From Burkholderiales bacterium (lineage in GTDB: Bacteria > Pseudomonadota > Gammaproteobacteria > Burkholderiales > Burkholderiaceae_C), in contig JANXMO010000044.1 of NCBI GenBank assembly GCA_025354615.1, positions 1-6,563 of the forward strand: a stretch of DNA of 6,563 nt, given 5' to 3'. Below, one piece after another: positions 1 through 5,552 of this stretch (positions are counted from its first letter, which is position 1; every line of letters starts with the position of its first letter). The translations under genes and the position numbers were made by a program. Under the pieces are notes generated by a model that did no database searches, was not told the DNA's origin, and saw only the letters and a program-made list of their open reading frames with translations.

Positions 1-771
1 CGGCAGCAGTTCCATCAACCCCGCCTGCATCACGGCGAGGGCATGCGGCAGCGCGAAGACTGGCCGTTCATGGCCTGCCCAGCGGCCTGCACACTGCACC
101 AGCTGGCGCAGTGTGTAGACGGCGGGGCCACCGCATTCATAAGTCTGGCGGATGCTGCGCGGCGCATCCAGCGCCGCCACGATGGCAGCGGCCACGTCTT
201 CCACCCACACCGGCTGAAAGCGGGCGTCGGCGCCGGCCAGCGGCACCAGCGGCGCCACGGCTTGCAAGGCCGCAAAGAGGTTGATGAAGCGGTCGTATTC
301 ACCAAACATCACCGACGGGCGCAGCACGGTCAGATCGAGGTCGGCGGCCTTTAACGCGGCCTCACCGGCGGCCTTTGAGCGCAGGTAATGTGAAGCCGCC
401 CCGCTGTCAGCCCCGAGCGCGCTGACATGCACCAGCCGGCTGACGCGCTGCGTGTTGCAGGCGGCTGCCAGTTTGCGCGGCAGCGACACATGGGCCTTTT
501 CAAAAGCCGCCTCGCTGCCATGCAAGATGCCGACCAAATTGATCACCGCGTCACGCCCCTCAACCAAGCGGGCCAGCTGCGCTGCGTCGTGCACATCGGC
601 GCGTACCAGTTCCACGTTGGGCAACGGGCGCAGGGACAACGCCCGCTGCGGCCGCCGGCTGGGCAGGGTGATGCGCCCACCGCCGTTCAAGCGCTCGACC
701 AAGCGTTCACACACGCTGCGGCCGACGAAGCCGGTGCCACCGAGAACCAGGATGTTGGAGATGTTGCTCAT
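1..771 (-). CDS. NAD(P)-binding epimerase / complex I NDUFA9-like SDR protein (C-terminus cut by window edge)
   Basis: The 257 residues visible read without a stop to the window edge, so the C-terminus is missing. The N-terminus is an extended/atypical short-chain dehydrogenase Rossmann fold. It has GGTGFVG at residues 11-17 (GxxGxxG dinucleotide loop), an acidic residue after beta-3 with ADVHD at about 58-62, NLVGIL at 78-83, and YLRSK at 129-133 matching the YxxxK catalytic pair. RPSVMFGEYDRFIN at about 151-164 is the segment typical of the NDUFA9-like subgroup. Members of this bacterial group are annotated as NAD-dependent epimerase/dehydratase or 'complex I NDUFA9 subunit family'; the substrate is unknown, and I infer a cytoplasmic nucleotide-binding oxidoreductase. 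The start at 771 gives the usual short lead (MSNISNILVLGG). An in-frame ATG at 780 (MRRMSN...) is an alternative, and neither has a convincing Shine-Dalgarno sequence. It lies 43 bases downstream of the transglycosylase gene on the same strand, so the two are probably co-transcribed. Confidence 0.88.
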   Translation of the reverse strand, partial: MSNISNILVLGGTGFVGRSVCERLVERLNGGGRITLPSRRPQRALSLRPLPNVELVRADVHDAAQLARLVEGRDAVINLVGILHGSEAAFEKAHVSLPRKLAAACNTQRVSRLVHVSALGADSGAASHYLRSKAAGEAALKAADLDLTVLRPSVMFGEYDRFINLFAALQAVAPLVPLAGADARFQPVWVEDVAAAIVAALDAPRSIRQTYECGGPAVYTLRQLVQCAGRWAGHERPVFALPHALAVMQAGLMELLP

Positions 772-814
772 GCGCCGCATTCTGCCGCCGCTCGGCCCGG
801 TGGGTGCGGGCCTA

Positions 815-2890
815 TCACGGCAGTTCGCGGTCAACCGCTGTGCCACCGGGCTCGCGCGGGCCCACGGTGCGGCCCAGGCGCGGTTTCAGTGCCGGTGGTT
901 CACCCGTCAACAGCGCGGCGTAACAGGTGGCATTGGCCAGCACCTTCTTGACGTAGTCGCGTGTTTCGTTGAAAGGGATGTTCTCGGCCCAGGCGGCGGC
1001 TTCCATCACCGGCCCTTCACGCCAGCGGCGCGGGCGCCCGGGGCCGGCGTTGTAGGCCGCCGCGGCCATGGCCTGCGAGCCGAATTCGTCGACCAACAGC
1101 CTGAGATAGGCGATGCCCAGCCGCAAGTTGGTGTCGCGGTCGGCGATGAGCTCGGCGCTGTAAGGCAGGCCGATTTTGTTCGCCGTCCAACGCGCGGTGG
1201 CGGGCATCACCTGCATCAAGCCGGCCGCGCCAACGCCGGAACGCGCGTCAATGATGAAGCGCGATTCCTGGCGGATGAGGCCATAGACATACGCCGGATC
1301 GAGCCCGGCCTCGCGGCTGCGCGCCAGCACATCGGCGCGGTACGGCGTCGGGAAACGCTGCGCCATGTCGACCTCGCCGCGTGTGCGGTCGCTGGTGTTG
1401 ATGCAGCGGTCCCACAGCTCGCGTTCGCAGCCCAGTTGCGCGGTTGCCAGCAGCTCGCGCTCGCCCATGCCGCGCAGGCTGAAATTCCATTCGCGCACGC
1501 CTTCGCTGCGCAGGCCCAGCGCGATCAAATACAGCGAACGGTTGAGGCCCGGGTGCTGCAGCGCGGCTTCGCGCTCGGGCGGCGTGGGCGCCTGCGGCCG
1601 CGGCGGCAGCGCCAGCGGCTGGTTGAGTGCGGCAGCGGCCAGCTGGCCATAAAACGTGTACAGGCCGGCAATGCTGCTGAACATTTCGCGCGCCTGGCTG
1701 CGCAATCCCTCGGTGTCTTGCGAGTTTTTGGCCAGCGCCTGCAGACCGCGCGCTTTCCAGTAGATCCACGTGGCGTCGCGCTGCTCGACGGCGCTCATCG
1801 CATTGATGGCCTGCACGACCTGCTGCCAGCGCACCGCGCCAGCGCTGGCGCGCAAGGCCGCGCGCGCTTTCCAGGCCAGGGTTTCGTCGGGCCATTCGGC
1901 ATCGGTGGCATCGCGAGCGCCGGCTTTTGACTGTGCTCGCTCGGCGCGCTGGTACAGGTCAGCCGCGTCGGGTGACAGTTTGATTGCCGCCTGCCGCGCC
2001 AACGCGCCCCAAACCCAGGCGGACAAATCGGGGGGCAGCGCTTGCTCCCAGCGTTCGGCCAGCGCACTGGCGGCTTCGGCTTCACCGCCGCTGCTCGCCA
2101 GGCGCAGCAAAGCCAGCGTGGTCAGCTCGGCGCCCTCGCGTTCGCTGGCCGTGGCGCGGCGCGCCAGGTAGCGTGCCGGTGCGTCAATCACCTCGGCCAA
2201 CGCCGCATTGGCCTGCGGGCTGACGAGCGCTGCCGCCTGGCGCGCCGCGCGCGGGCGGTTTGCATCCATCGCGACGCGGGCCTTGCGCCAAACGTCAGCC
2301 GGCATCAGCACACGGGCGTCGAACAGCGTGGCGCTCATCTGCGCGCAGCCGTCGTCGGCGTCGCGCTGCGCCAGCCAGGCGGCACGCGCAGTGTCACGCG
2401 CCACGGCCTTGCCGCTCAAGTGGTCGGCCCACAGCGCAAAACAGCTGACTTCTCGGTCGTCGTTCATGCGAAAGTGCGGGAACTCGGCCGCCAGCGCGCG
2501 CCAGTCGCGGCGCTTGCCCAGCTCCAGCAGCCAGTCATTGCGCAGCCGGTCTTCGACATAGCTGCCCGGCCAGCGGGCATAAAAAGCATCGAGATCGGCC
2601 TGCTGCAACTCGCCGATGCGGCTGCTCGCGTCCCAATAATCGACCCACGGCGCCACCGGGTGCGCCGCGGCCAAAGCGGTGCTGCGGGCGGCAGCCAGGC
2701 GGCTGCGGTCTTTGCGGCGCAGCGCGTCACGCGCGTCGAGGATCACACCGTCCGCGCGCACATCGGCCGCCAACGCACGCGCGCCCGGTGCCGGCGCCCA
2801 CAACGTCAAAATAGCGGCTGCCAACACGCCAGCAACCGACCGGCGCCGCCTGCGTTCGCTTGTTGAAATCAATTCCTGCCTTGATGCCAT
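815..2890 (-). CDS. slt: Soluble lytic murein transglycosylase (Slt70-type)
   Basis: A 691-residue exported lytic transglycosylase that cleaves the MurNAc-GlcNAc bond of peptidoglycan non-hydrolytically, leaving 1,6-anhydro-MurNAc; it acts in the periplasm. Residues 1 to about 41 form a signal peptide: five consecutive arginines near residue 15, a hydrophobic VAGVLAAAILTLW stretch, then ARALA before a likely cleavage site. Residues about 45-500 are Ala/Arg/Trp-rich and helical, as expected for the superhelical U and linker domains of the family. The C-terminal SLT (GH23) domain, about 530-640, has the catalytic glutamate E542 in IRQESRF, then GAAGLMQVMPATA, AYNAGPGR and ENIPFNETRDYV, all hallmark motifs. 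Length is close to that of E. coli Slt70. The ATG at 2890 is preferred because it puts the signal peptide at the N-terminus and is preceded by AAGG at about 6 bases; the frame is open further upstream, but only inside the divergent gene. It is probably the first gene of an operon with the downstream SDR gene. The symbol is by family resemblance. Confidence 0.95.
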   Translation of the reverse strand: MASRQELISTSERRRRRSVAGVLAAAILTLWAPAPGARALAADVRADGVILDARDALRRKDRSRLAAARSTALAAAHPVAPWVDYWDASSRIGELQQADLDAFYARWPGSYVEDRLRNDWLLELGKRRDWRALAAEFPHFRMNDDREVSCFALWADHLSGKAVARDTARAAWLAQRDADDGCAQMSATLFDARVLMPADVWRKARVAMDANRPRAARQAAALVSPQANAALAEVIDAPARYLARRATASEREGAELTTLALLRLASSGGEAEAASALAERWEQALPPDLSAWVWGALARQAAIKLSPDAADLYQRAERAQSKAGARDATDAEWPDETLAWKARAALRASAGAVRWQQVVQAINAMSAVEQRDATWIYWKARGLQALAKNSQDTEGLRSQAREMFSSIAGLYTFYGQLAAAALNQPLALPPRPQAPTPPEREAALQHPGLNRSLYLIALGLRSEGVREWNFSLRGMGERELLATAQLGCERELWDRCINTSDRTRGEVDMAQRFPTPYRADVLARSREAGLDPAYVYGLIRQESRFIIDARSGVGAAGLMQVMPATARWTANKIGLPYSAELIADRDTNLRLGIAYLRLLVDEFGSQAMAAAAYNAGPGRPRRWREGPVMEAAAWAENIPFNETRDYVKKVLANATCYAALLTGEPPALKPRLGRTVGPREPGGTAVDRELP

Positions 2891-2918
2891 GACGCCTTGA
2901 ACCCGTTGGGAAACTGCA
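2891..2918. promoter_or_regulatory. 28-base divergent intergenic gap shared by slt and fthC
   Basis: The start codons of the transglycosylase (minus) and cyclo-ligase (plus) genes are separated by only 28 bases. Core promoter elements for each gene must therefore lie mostly inside the opposite gene's 5' coding sequence if both starts are right. An AT-richer patch around 2858-2886, with a TTGAAA at 2863-2868, could contribute a -35 for the plus-strand gene, but I find no matching -10 and do not call a promoter. The purines GGGAAA (plus) and AAGG (minus) are the only ribosome-binding candidates. Confidence 0.4.
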
Positions 2919-3476
2919 ATGAACTCGCCGCTTGATGCCCGCGCCGCCTTGCGCCAGCGCTTGTTGACCGCGCGCGCCGCCGCCGTTGAGCCGCCCGCCC
3001 TACAGCAGGCGCTGGCGCAGCAGCTGTGCCGTGTGCTGGCACAACTGGAACCGCAGGTGCTGGGCCTGTACGCGGCCATTCGCGGTGAATTTAACGCACT
3101 GGCGGCGTGCACCGCCGAGGCCGCACTGGCTGAAGTGCCATTCGCGCTGCCGTTTTCCTTCCGCCAACCGCCGCGCATGGACTACCGGCTATGGCCGCGC
3201 GGCGCGGCGCTGCCGCCCGATGAATGCGGCGTGCCCGCCTCCCGCGGTGCCGTGGTCGTGCCCGATGTGCTGGTCGTGCCCTGCGTCGGCTATACCGCCT
3301 GCGGTTTCCGGCTCGGCTACGGCGGGGGGTACTTTGACCGTTACCTGGCCGCACATTCGGGCGTTACGGCCATTGGCTTGGCCTTGTCCTCCACTGAAAT
3401 GAACGCCGCCGACTTTGCGCCGCAAGCGCATGACTTGCGGTTGACCTTGATCGTCACCGAGTGTGGCGTGACTTGA
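2919..3476 (+). CDS. fthC: 5-formyltetrahydrofolate cyclo-ligase (MTHFS family)
   Basis: The 185-residue product matches the usual length of about 180-200 for the family. It converts 5-formyl-THF plus ATP to 5,10-methenyl-THF in the cytoplasm, recycling a folate by-product that otherwise inhibits one-carbon enzymes. Visible marks are the N-terminal LRQRLL helix, LGLYAAIRGEFN near residues 48-59 (substrate-side strand), VVPDVLVVPCVGYT around 111-124, and the diagnostic ATP-binding loop RLGYGGGYFDR at residues 131-141. The C-terminal HDLRLTLIVTE is also typical. In many members the segment before the loop reads GFD; here it is GYT, which I take as lineage variation and not as loss of function. 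The ATG at 2919 starts only 28 bases from the divergent transglycosylase start, with only a weak upstream purine stretch (GGGAAA). The gene is also called ygfA in enterobacteria. Confidence 0.93.
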   Translation: MNSPLDARAALRQRLLTARAAAVEPPALQQALAQQLCRVLAQLEPQVLGLYAAIRGEFNALAACTAEAALAEVPFALPFSFRQPPRMDYRLWPRGAALPPDECGVPASRGAVVVPDVLVVPCVGYTACGFRLGYGGGYFDRYLAAHSGVTAIGLALSSTEMNAADFAPQAHDLRLTLIVTECGVT

Positions 3477-3635
3477 ACAAACTGACTTGCTGAAACCCGA
3501 TGCAGTCAACTGACCTTCATTCCTCTGCCCACGGCTTGACCAAATCGAAACCGCACGCCGGGCAAACACCTTTAAACAAGCGTTGCAGTCAAGTACCTGA
3601 ATACCCTACACAGGAAACTACTGATTAATAAAGGA
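3477..3635. other. AT-richer intergenic stretch upstream of the DUF1800 operon
   Basis: This stretch lies between the cyclo-ligase stop and the short reading frame at 3636. I see no intrinsic terminator (no stem followed by a T run). TTGACC at 3536-3541 has no acceptable -10 at 16-18 bases. TTGCAG at 3583-3588 is followed only by a poor CTACAC at 17 bases. The most AT-rich part is about 3601-3635, which is where a promoter or leader for the downstream operon would be expected. It holds a 9-bp direct repeat, TGCAGTCAA, at 3501-3509 and 3584-3592. The promoter itself remains unidentified. Confidence 0.4.
3501..3592. repeat. Pair of TGCAGTCAA direct repeats
   Basis: TGCAGTCAA occurs at 3501-3509 and again at 3584-3592, 83 bases apart, in the region that should hold the regulatory sequence of the DUF1800-DUF1501 operon. 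The first copy runs into CAGTCAACTG, a short imperfect dyad. It could be a regulator-binding pair or coincidence; 9-bp matches of this kind are only mildly unexpected in a window of this size. Confidence 0.35.
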
Positions 3636-3704
3636 ATGGACAAGCCGATAAAGCGTTATCGACAACTTTTTCGAGTCAGCTTACAGGCGGCTGCCATCGC
3701 TTGA
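3636..3704 (+). CDS. 22-codon reading frame resembling a detached lipoprotein signal-peptide start
   Basis: ATG at 3636 to TGA at 3702-3704 encodes 22 residues: MDKPIKRYRQLF, then RVSLQAAAIA. It has a basic n-region followed by a hydrophobic start, the classic beginning of a Sec signal. Its stop overlaps a possible TTG start (3701-3703) of the DUF1800 frame as TTGA, the geometry of translational coupling. AAAGGA sits immediately before the ATG, which is closer than a normal ribosome-binding spacing; AGGAAA at 3612-3617 is too far away. Three readings are possible: the displaced N-terminus of the downstream lipoprotein (preferred), a leader peptide controlling the operon, or a chance frame. 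Joining codon 22 to the serine codon at 3830 would give AIASLTALTSLALAAC, a good lipoprotein signal. Confidence 0.35.
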   Translation: MDKPIKRYRQLFRVSLQAAAIA

Positions 3705-3837
3705 CTACTTATTCTTCCGAAAAATTCATGTCCACTTTGCTCATTGAACAACCTGATTGCCCGCCTGTTTCAGGCTTACCCCAAGACTCTTGTGTGGCAA
3801 CGCAGACTGACCAGCCCAATGCCTTTACATCGTTGAC
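3695..3837 (+). repeat. Near-identical CATCG(C)TTGAC flanks around a suspected ~130-bp inserted segment
   Basis: CATCGCTTGAC at 3695-3705 and CATCGTTGAC at 3828-3837 differ by one base and lie 133 bases apart. They bracket the segment that separates a basic signal-peptide start (in the frame beginning at 3636) from the hydrophobic lipobox half (in the DUF1800 frame). Removing 3702-3829 or 3702-3832 would fuse both halves in frame. A clean exchange between the two repeats would leave a one-base misfit, so the precise boundaries are unresolved. I see no transposase, and only a 5-bp hairpin (3763-3775), within the segment. Confidence 0.3.
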
Positions 3838-5542
3838 CGCATTGACCAGCTTGGCTTTGGCAGCGTGCGGCGGTGGAGGTGAAGACAGCAGTGCACAAGC
3901 GAATGCCAGTTCGCATGCAGCATCGCTTGAAGAATCAAGCGATGCTGCAGACGATCACGCCACAGCCCAGTCCGTTACCGCCACGTCAGAGACGGTTCCT
4001 CAAGTCCCACCAACACCCGAGCAGGCAGCGCTGTTTTTGCAGCAAGCGCAATTTTCTTCGTCCGATGCGGAAATCGCGATCGTCTGCAAGATTGGTTATG
4101 CCGACTGGTTGGAGCAGCAGCTCGCAATTCCTTTGTCTGACACCTGCTGGAATTATTTAATGCGCTTTCATCACAACGATGAAGCCAATAATTTTTTTGG
4201 CCCTACGGCCGACCGGATCTCGTGGCACAAGATGATCGAAGCGCCTGATGCCATCAGGCAGCGGGTGGTTTTCGCCTTGACGGAATGGTTCGTCGTATCG
4301 AGCGCCACGTTCAACGAGACGTGTTTCGCATCGGCGGCCTACTGGGACATGCTGGCTGAACACGCGCTCGGCAATTTCCGTGATCTGCTGAAGGCCGTGA
4401 CGCTGAGTTACTGCATGGGCAGCTACCTGAACATGGTGAACAATCTGAAAGGCGACCCGGCGACAGGCCGCGAGCCCGATCAGAACTTCGCGCGCGAGGT
4501 CATGCAGTTGTTCACGATCGGCTTGTACAAGCTGCATCCGAATGGCACCTATAAGCTCGATGCCAACGGTCAACCCATCAATACTTACGACCAAAACACG
4601 ATCGTCAATCTTGCCAAAGTGCTGACCGGCTGGGTAGCCGATACCCGCAACGAAATTCCTATCAAATATCCCGTCAGCTTTCGGCAGCCGATGATCTTCA
4701 AGGCTGAGCGCCACGACAGCTCCAGCGCCAGCTTTCTGGGCACGACCATTCCGGCGGGCACCGACGGCCAAAAAGCCCTCGACATGGTCATCGACACCCT
4801 GTTCAATCATCCGAACGTGGGGCCGTTTTTCGGCAGATACCTGATTCAACGCCTGGTGACCAGCAACCCGCCACCCGGTTATGTCGCGCGTGTGGCGCGG
4901 GCATTCAATGACAACGGGCAAGGCGTGCGTGGCGACATGAAAGCCGTTGTCAGGGCCGTACTGCTCGATCCGATCGCACGCAGGCCGGGCCGGCGTCGAA
5001 ACCTCACCAGCGGCAAACTGCGTGAGCCGGTCGTGCGCATGGTGCAGTGGGCGCGCACATTCAATGCGTACTCAACCGCGCCAGGAGGCGAAATAAAACT
5101 GGACAACACCACCAGCGTAACGTTTGGGCTGGCGCAAAGCCCGTTGCGTTCACCTTCGGTGTTCAATTTTTTCCGTCCAGGCTATGTGCCTCCCAATACC
5201 GTCATGGCCAAGGAAAACATGACGGCGCCCGAATTTCAAATCACTGATGAGAACACGGTAGCCGCCTACATCAATGTCATGGAATGGGCCGTCGGCAACA
5301 TGCTGCAGAACCTCAAATCCAATTACACGGCCGAACTTCGCTTGGTGAACGACGTGCCGGCACTGGTGGCACGGCTCAATTTATTGCTGACCGCCGGACG
5401 TCTGACACTGGAAAGCGCCCGCCTCATCACCAAAGCTGCGCAAAGTGTTCCGCTTGACCATCCAGATGGCGGCCCGACATGGCGGATCGCAACTGCCGTG
5501 TTGATGGTGATGGTCAGCCCCGATTACATCGTTCAGAAATAA
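3728..5542 (+). CDS. DUF1800 family protein, predicted lipoprotein
   Basis: From the ATG at 3728 the product is 604 residues, numbered here from that codon. LTSLALAACGGGG at about 39-51 is a textbook lipobox with Cys47 as the lipidation site, followed by a Ser/Ala/Asp/Thr-rich tether to about residue 95. The DUF1800 domain then runs to the C-terminus: GYADWLEQQL at about 123-132, IRQRVVFALTEWFVVS at about 176-191, the hallmark NFAREVMQLFTIGLY at about 253-267, RYLIQRLVTSNPP, and SPSVFNFFRPGY at about 475-486. The biochemical role of DUF1800 is not settled; I infer an envelope-anchored exported protein acting with the DUF1501 product encoded 10 bases downstream. Four cysteines at about 120, 140, 199 and 229 could form disulfides outside the cytoplasm. 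The start is uncertain. Neither ATG 3728 nor TTG 3701 (613 residues) has a good ribosome site, and in this frame the residues before the lipobox are acidic and lack any basic residue, which is wrong for a signal peptide. The N-terminus may be displaced by an insertion or frameshift. Confidence 0.9.
   Translation: MSTLLIEQPDCPPVSGLPQDSCVATQTDQPNAFTSLTALTSLALAACGGGGEDSSAQANASSHAASLEESSDAADDHATAQSVTATSETVPQVPPTPEQAALFLQQAQFSSSDAEIAIVCKIGYADWLEQQLAIPLSDTCWNYLMRFHHNDEANNFFGPTADRISWHKMIEAPDAIRQRVVFALTEWFVVSSATFNETCFASAAYWDMLAEHALGNFRDLLKAVTLSYCMGSYLNMVNNLKGDPATGREPDQNFAREVMQLFTIGLYKLHPNGTYKLDANGQPINTYDQNTIVNLAKVLTGWVADTRNEIPIKYPVSFRQPMIFKAERHDSSSASFLGTTIPAGTDGQKALDMVIDTLFNHPNVGPFFGRYLIQRLVTSNPPPGYVARVARAFNDNGQGVRGDMKAVVRAVLLDPIARRPGRRRNLTSGKLREPVVRMVQWARTFNAYSTAPGGEIKLDNTTSVTFGLAQSPLRSPSVFNFFRPGYVPPNTVMAKENMTAPEFQITDENTVAAYINVMEWAVGNMLQNLKSNYTAELRLVNDVPALVARLNLLLTAGRLTLESARLITKAAQSVPLDHPDGGPTWRIATAVLMVMVSPDYIVQK
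3916..3949. repeat. Perfect 15-bp inverted repeat with 4-base loop
   Basis: TGCAGCATCGCTTGA (3916-3930), loop AGAA (3931-3934), then TCAAGCGATGCTGCA (3935-3949); the arms are exactly complementary. It lies inside the coding sequence for the low-complexity tether of the DUF1800 lipoprotein (peptide AASLEESSDAA), just after the lipobox. No T run follows, so it is not an intrinsic terminator. In mRNA it would form a strong hairpin about 190 bases after the ATG at 3728. Ten bases of the left arm (CATCGCTTGA) recur at 3695-3704. Confidence 0.9.
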
Positions 5543-5543
5543 C

Positions 5544-5548
5544 GAGGA
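5544..5548 (+). promoter_or_regulatory. Ribosome-binding site of the DUF1501 gene
   Basis: GAGGA ends four bases before the ATG at 5553 and lies in the 10-base gap after the DUF1800 stop. It is the clearest Shine-Dalgarno sequence in the window and fixes the DUF1501 start. The short gap supports one transcript for both genes. Confidence 0.75.
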
Positions 5549-5552
5549 CATT

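Noticed and set aside
452..1930. Long plus-strand open frame antisense to the transglycosylase gene
   Set aside because: It is a frame kept open by high GC opposite a well-supported gene; its Arg/Ala/Gly-rich translation has no recognisable domain.
2891..2918. Possible 6S RNA upstream of the cyclo-ligase gene
   Set aside because: The gap of 28 bases is far too short for the roughly 180-base RNA, and no such fold is seen nearby.
2891..3178. Upstream extension of the transglycosylase frame into the cyclo-ligase gene
   Set aside because: The extra residues overlap a confidently identified gene on the other strand and would bury the signal peptide; the ATG at 2890 explains the export signal.
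3536..3564. TTGACC as a -35 promoter element
   Set aside because: The -10 position at 16-18 bases is GC-rich (around CGGGCA), with no TATAAT-like sequence.
3763..3775. Small hairpin GCCTG-TTT-CAGGC in the suspected inserted segment
   Set aside because: Five base pairs with no conserved context is within chance expectation; it does not identify a mobile element.
3916..3949. Inverted repeat as an intrinsic terminator
   Set aside because: No T run follows the stem on either strand, and it lies early in an intact coding frame.
4157..4921. 254-codon minus-strand frame opposite the DUF1800 gene
   Set aside because: The opposite strand carries strongly conserved DUF1800 motifs through the whole stretch, and the antisense translation shows no family features.
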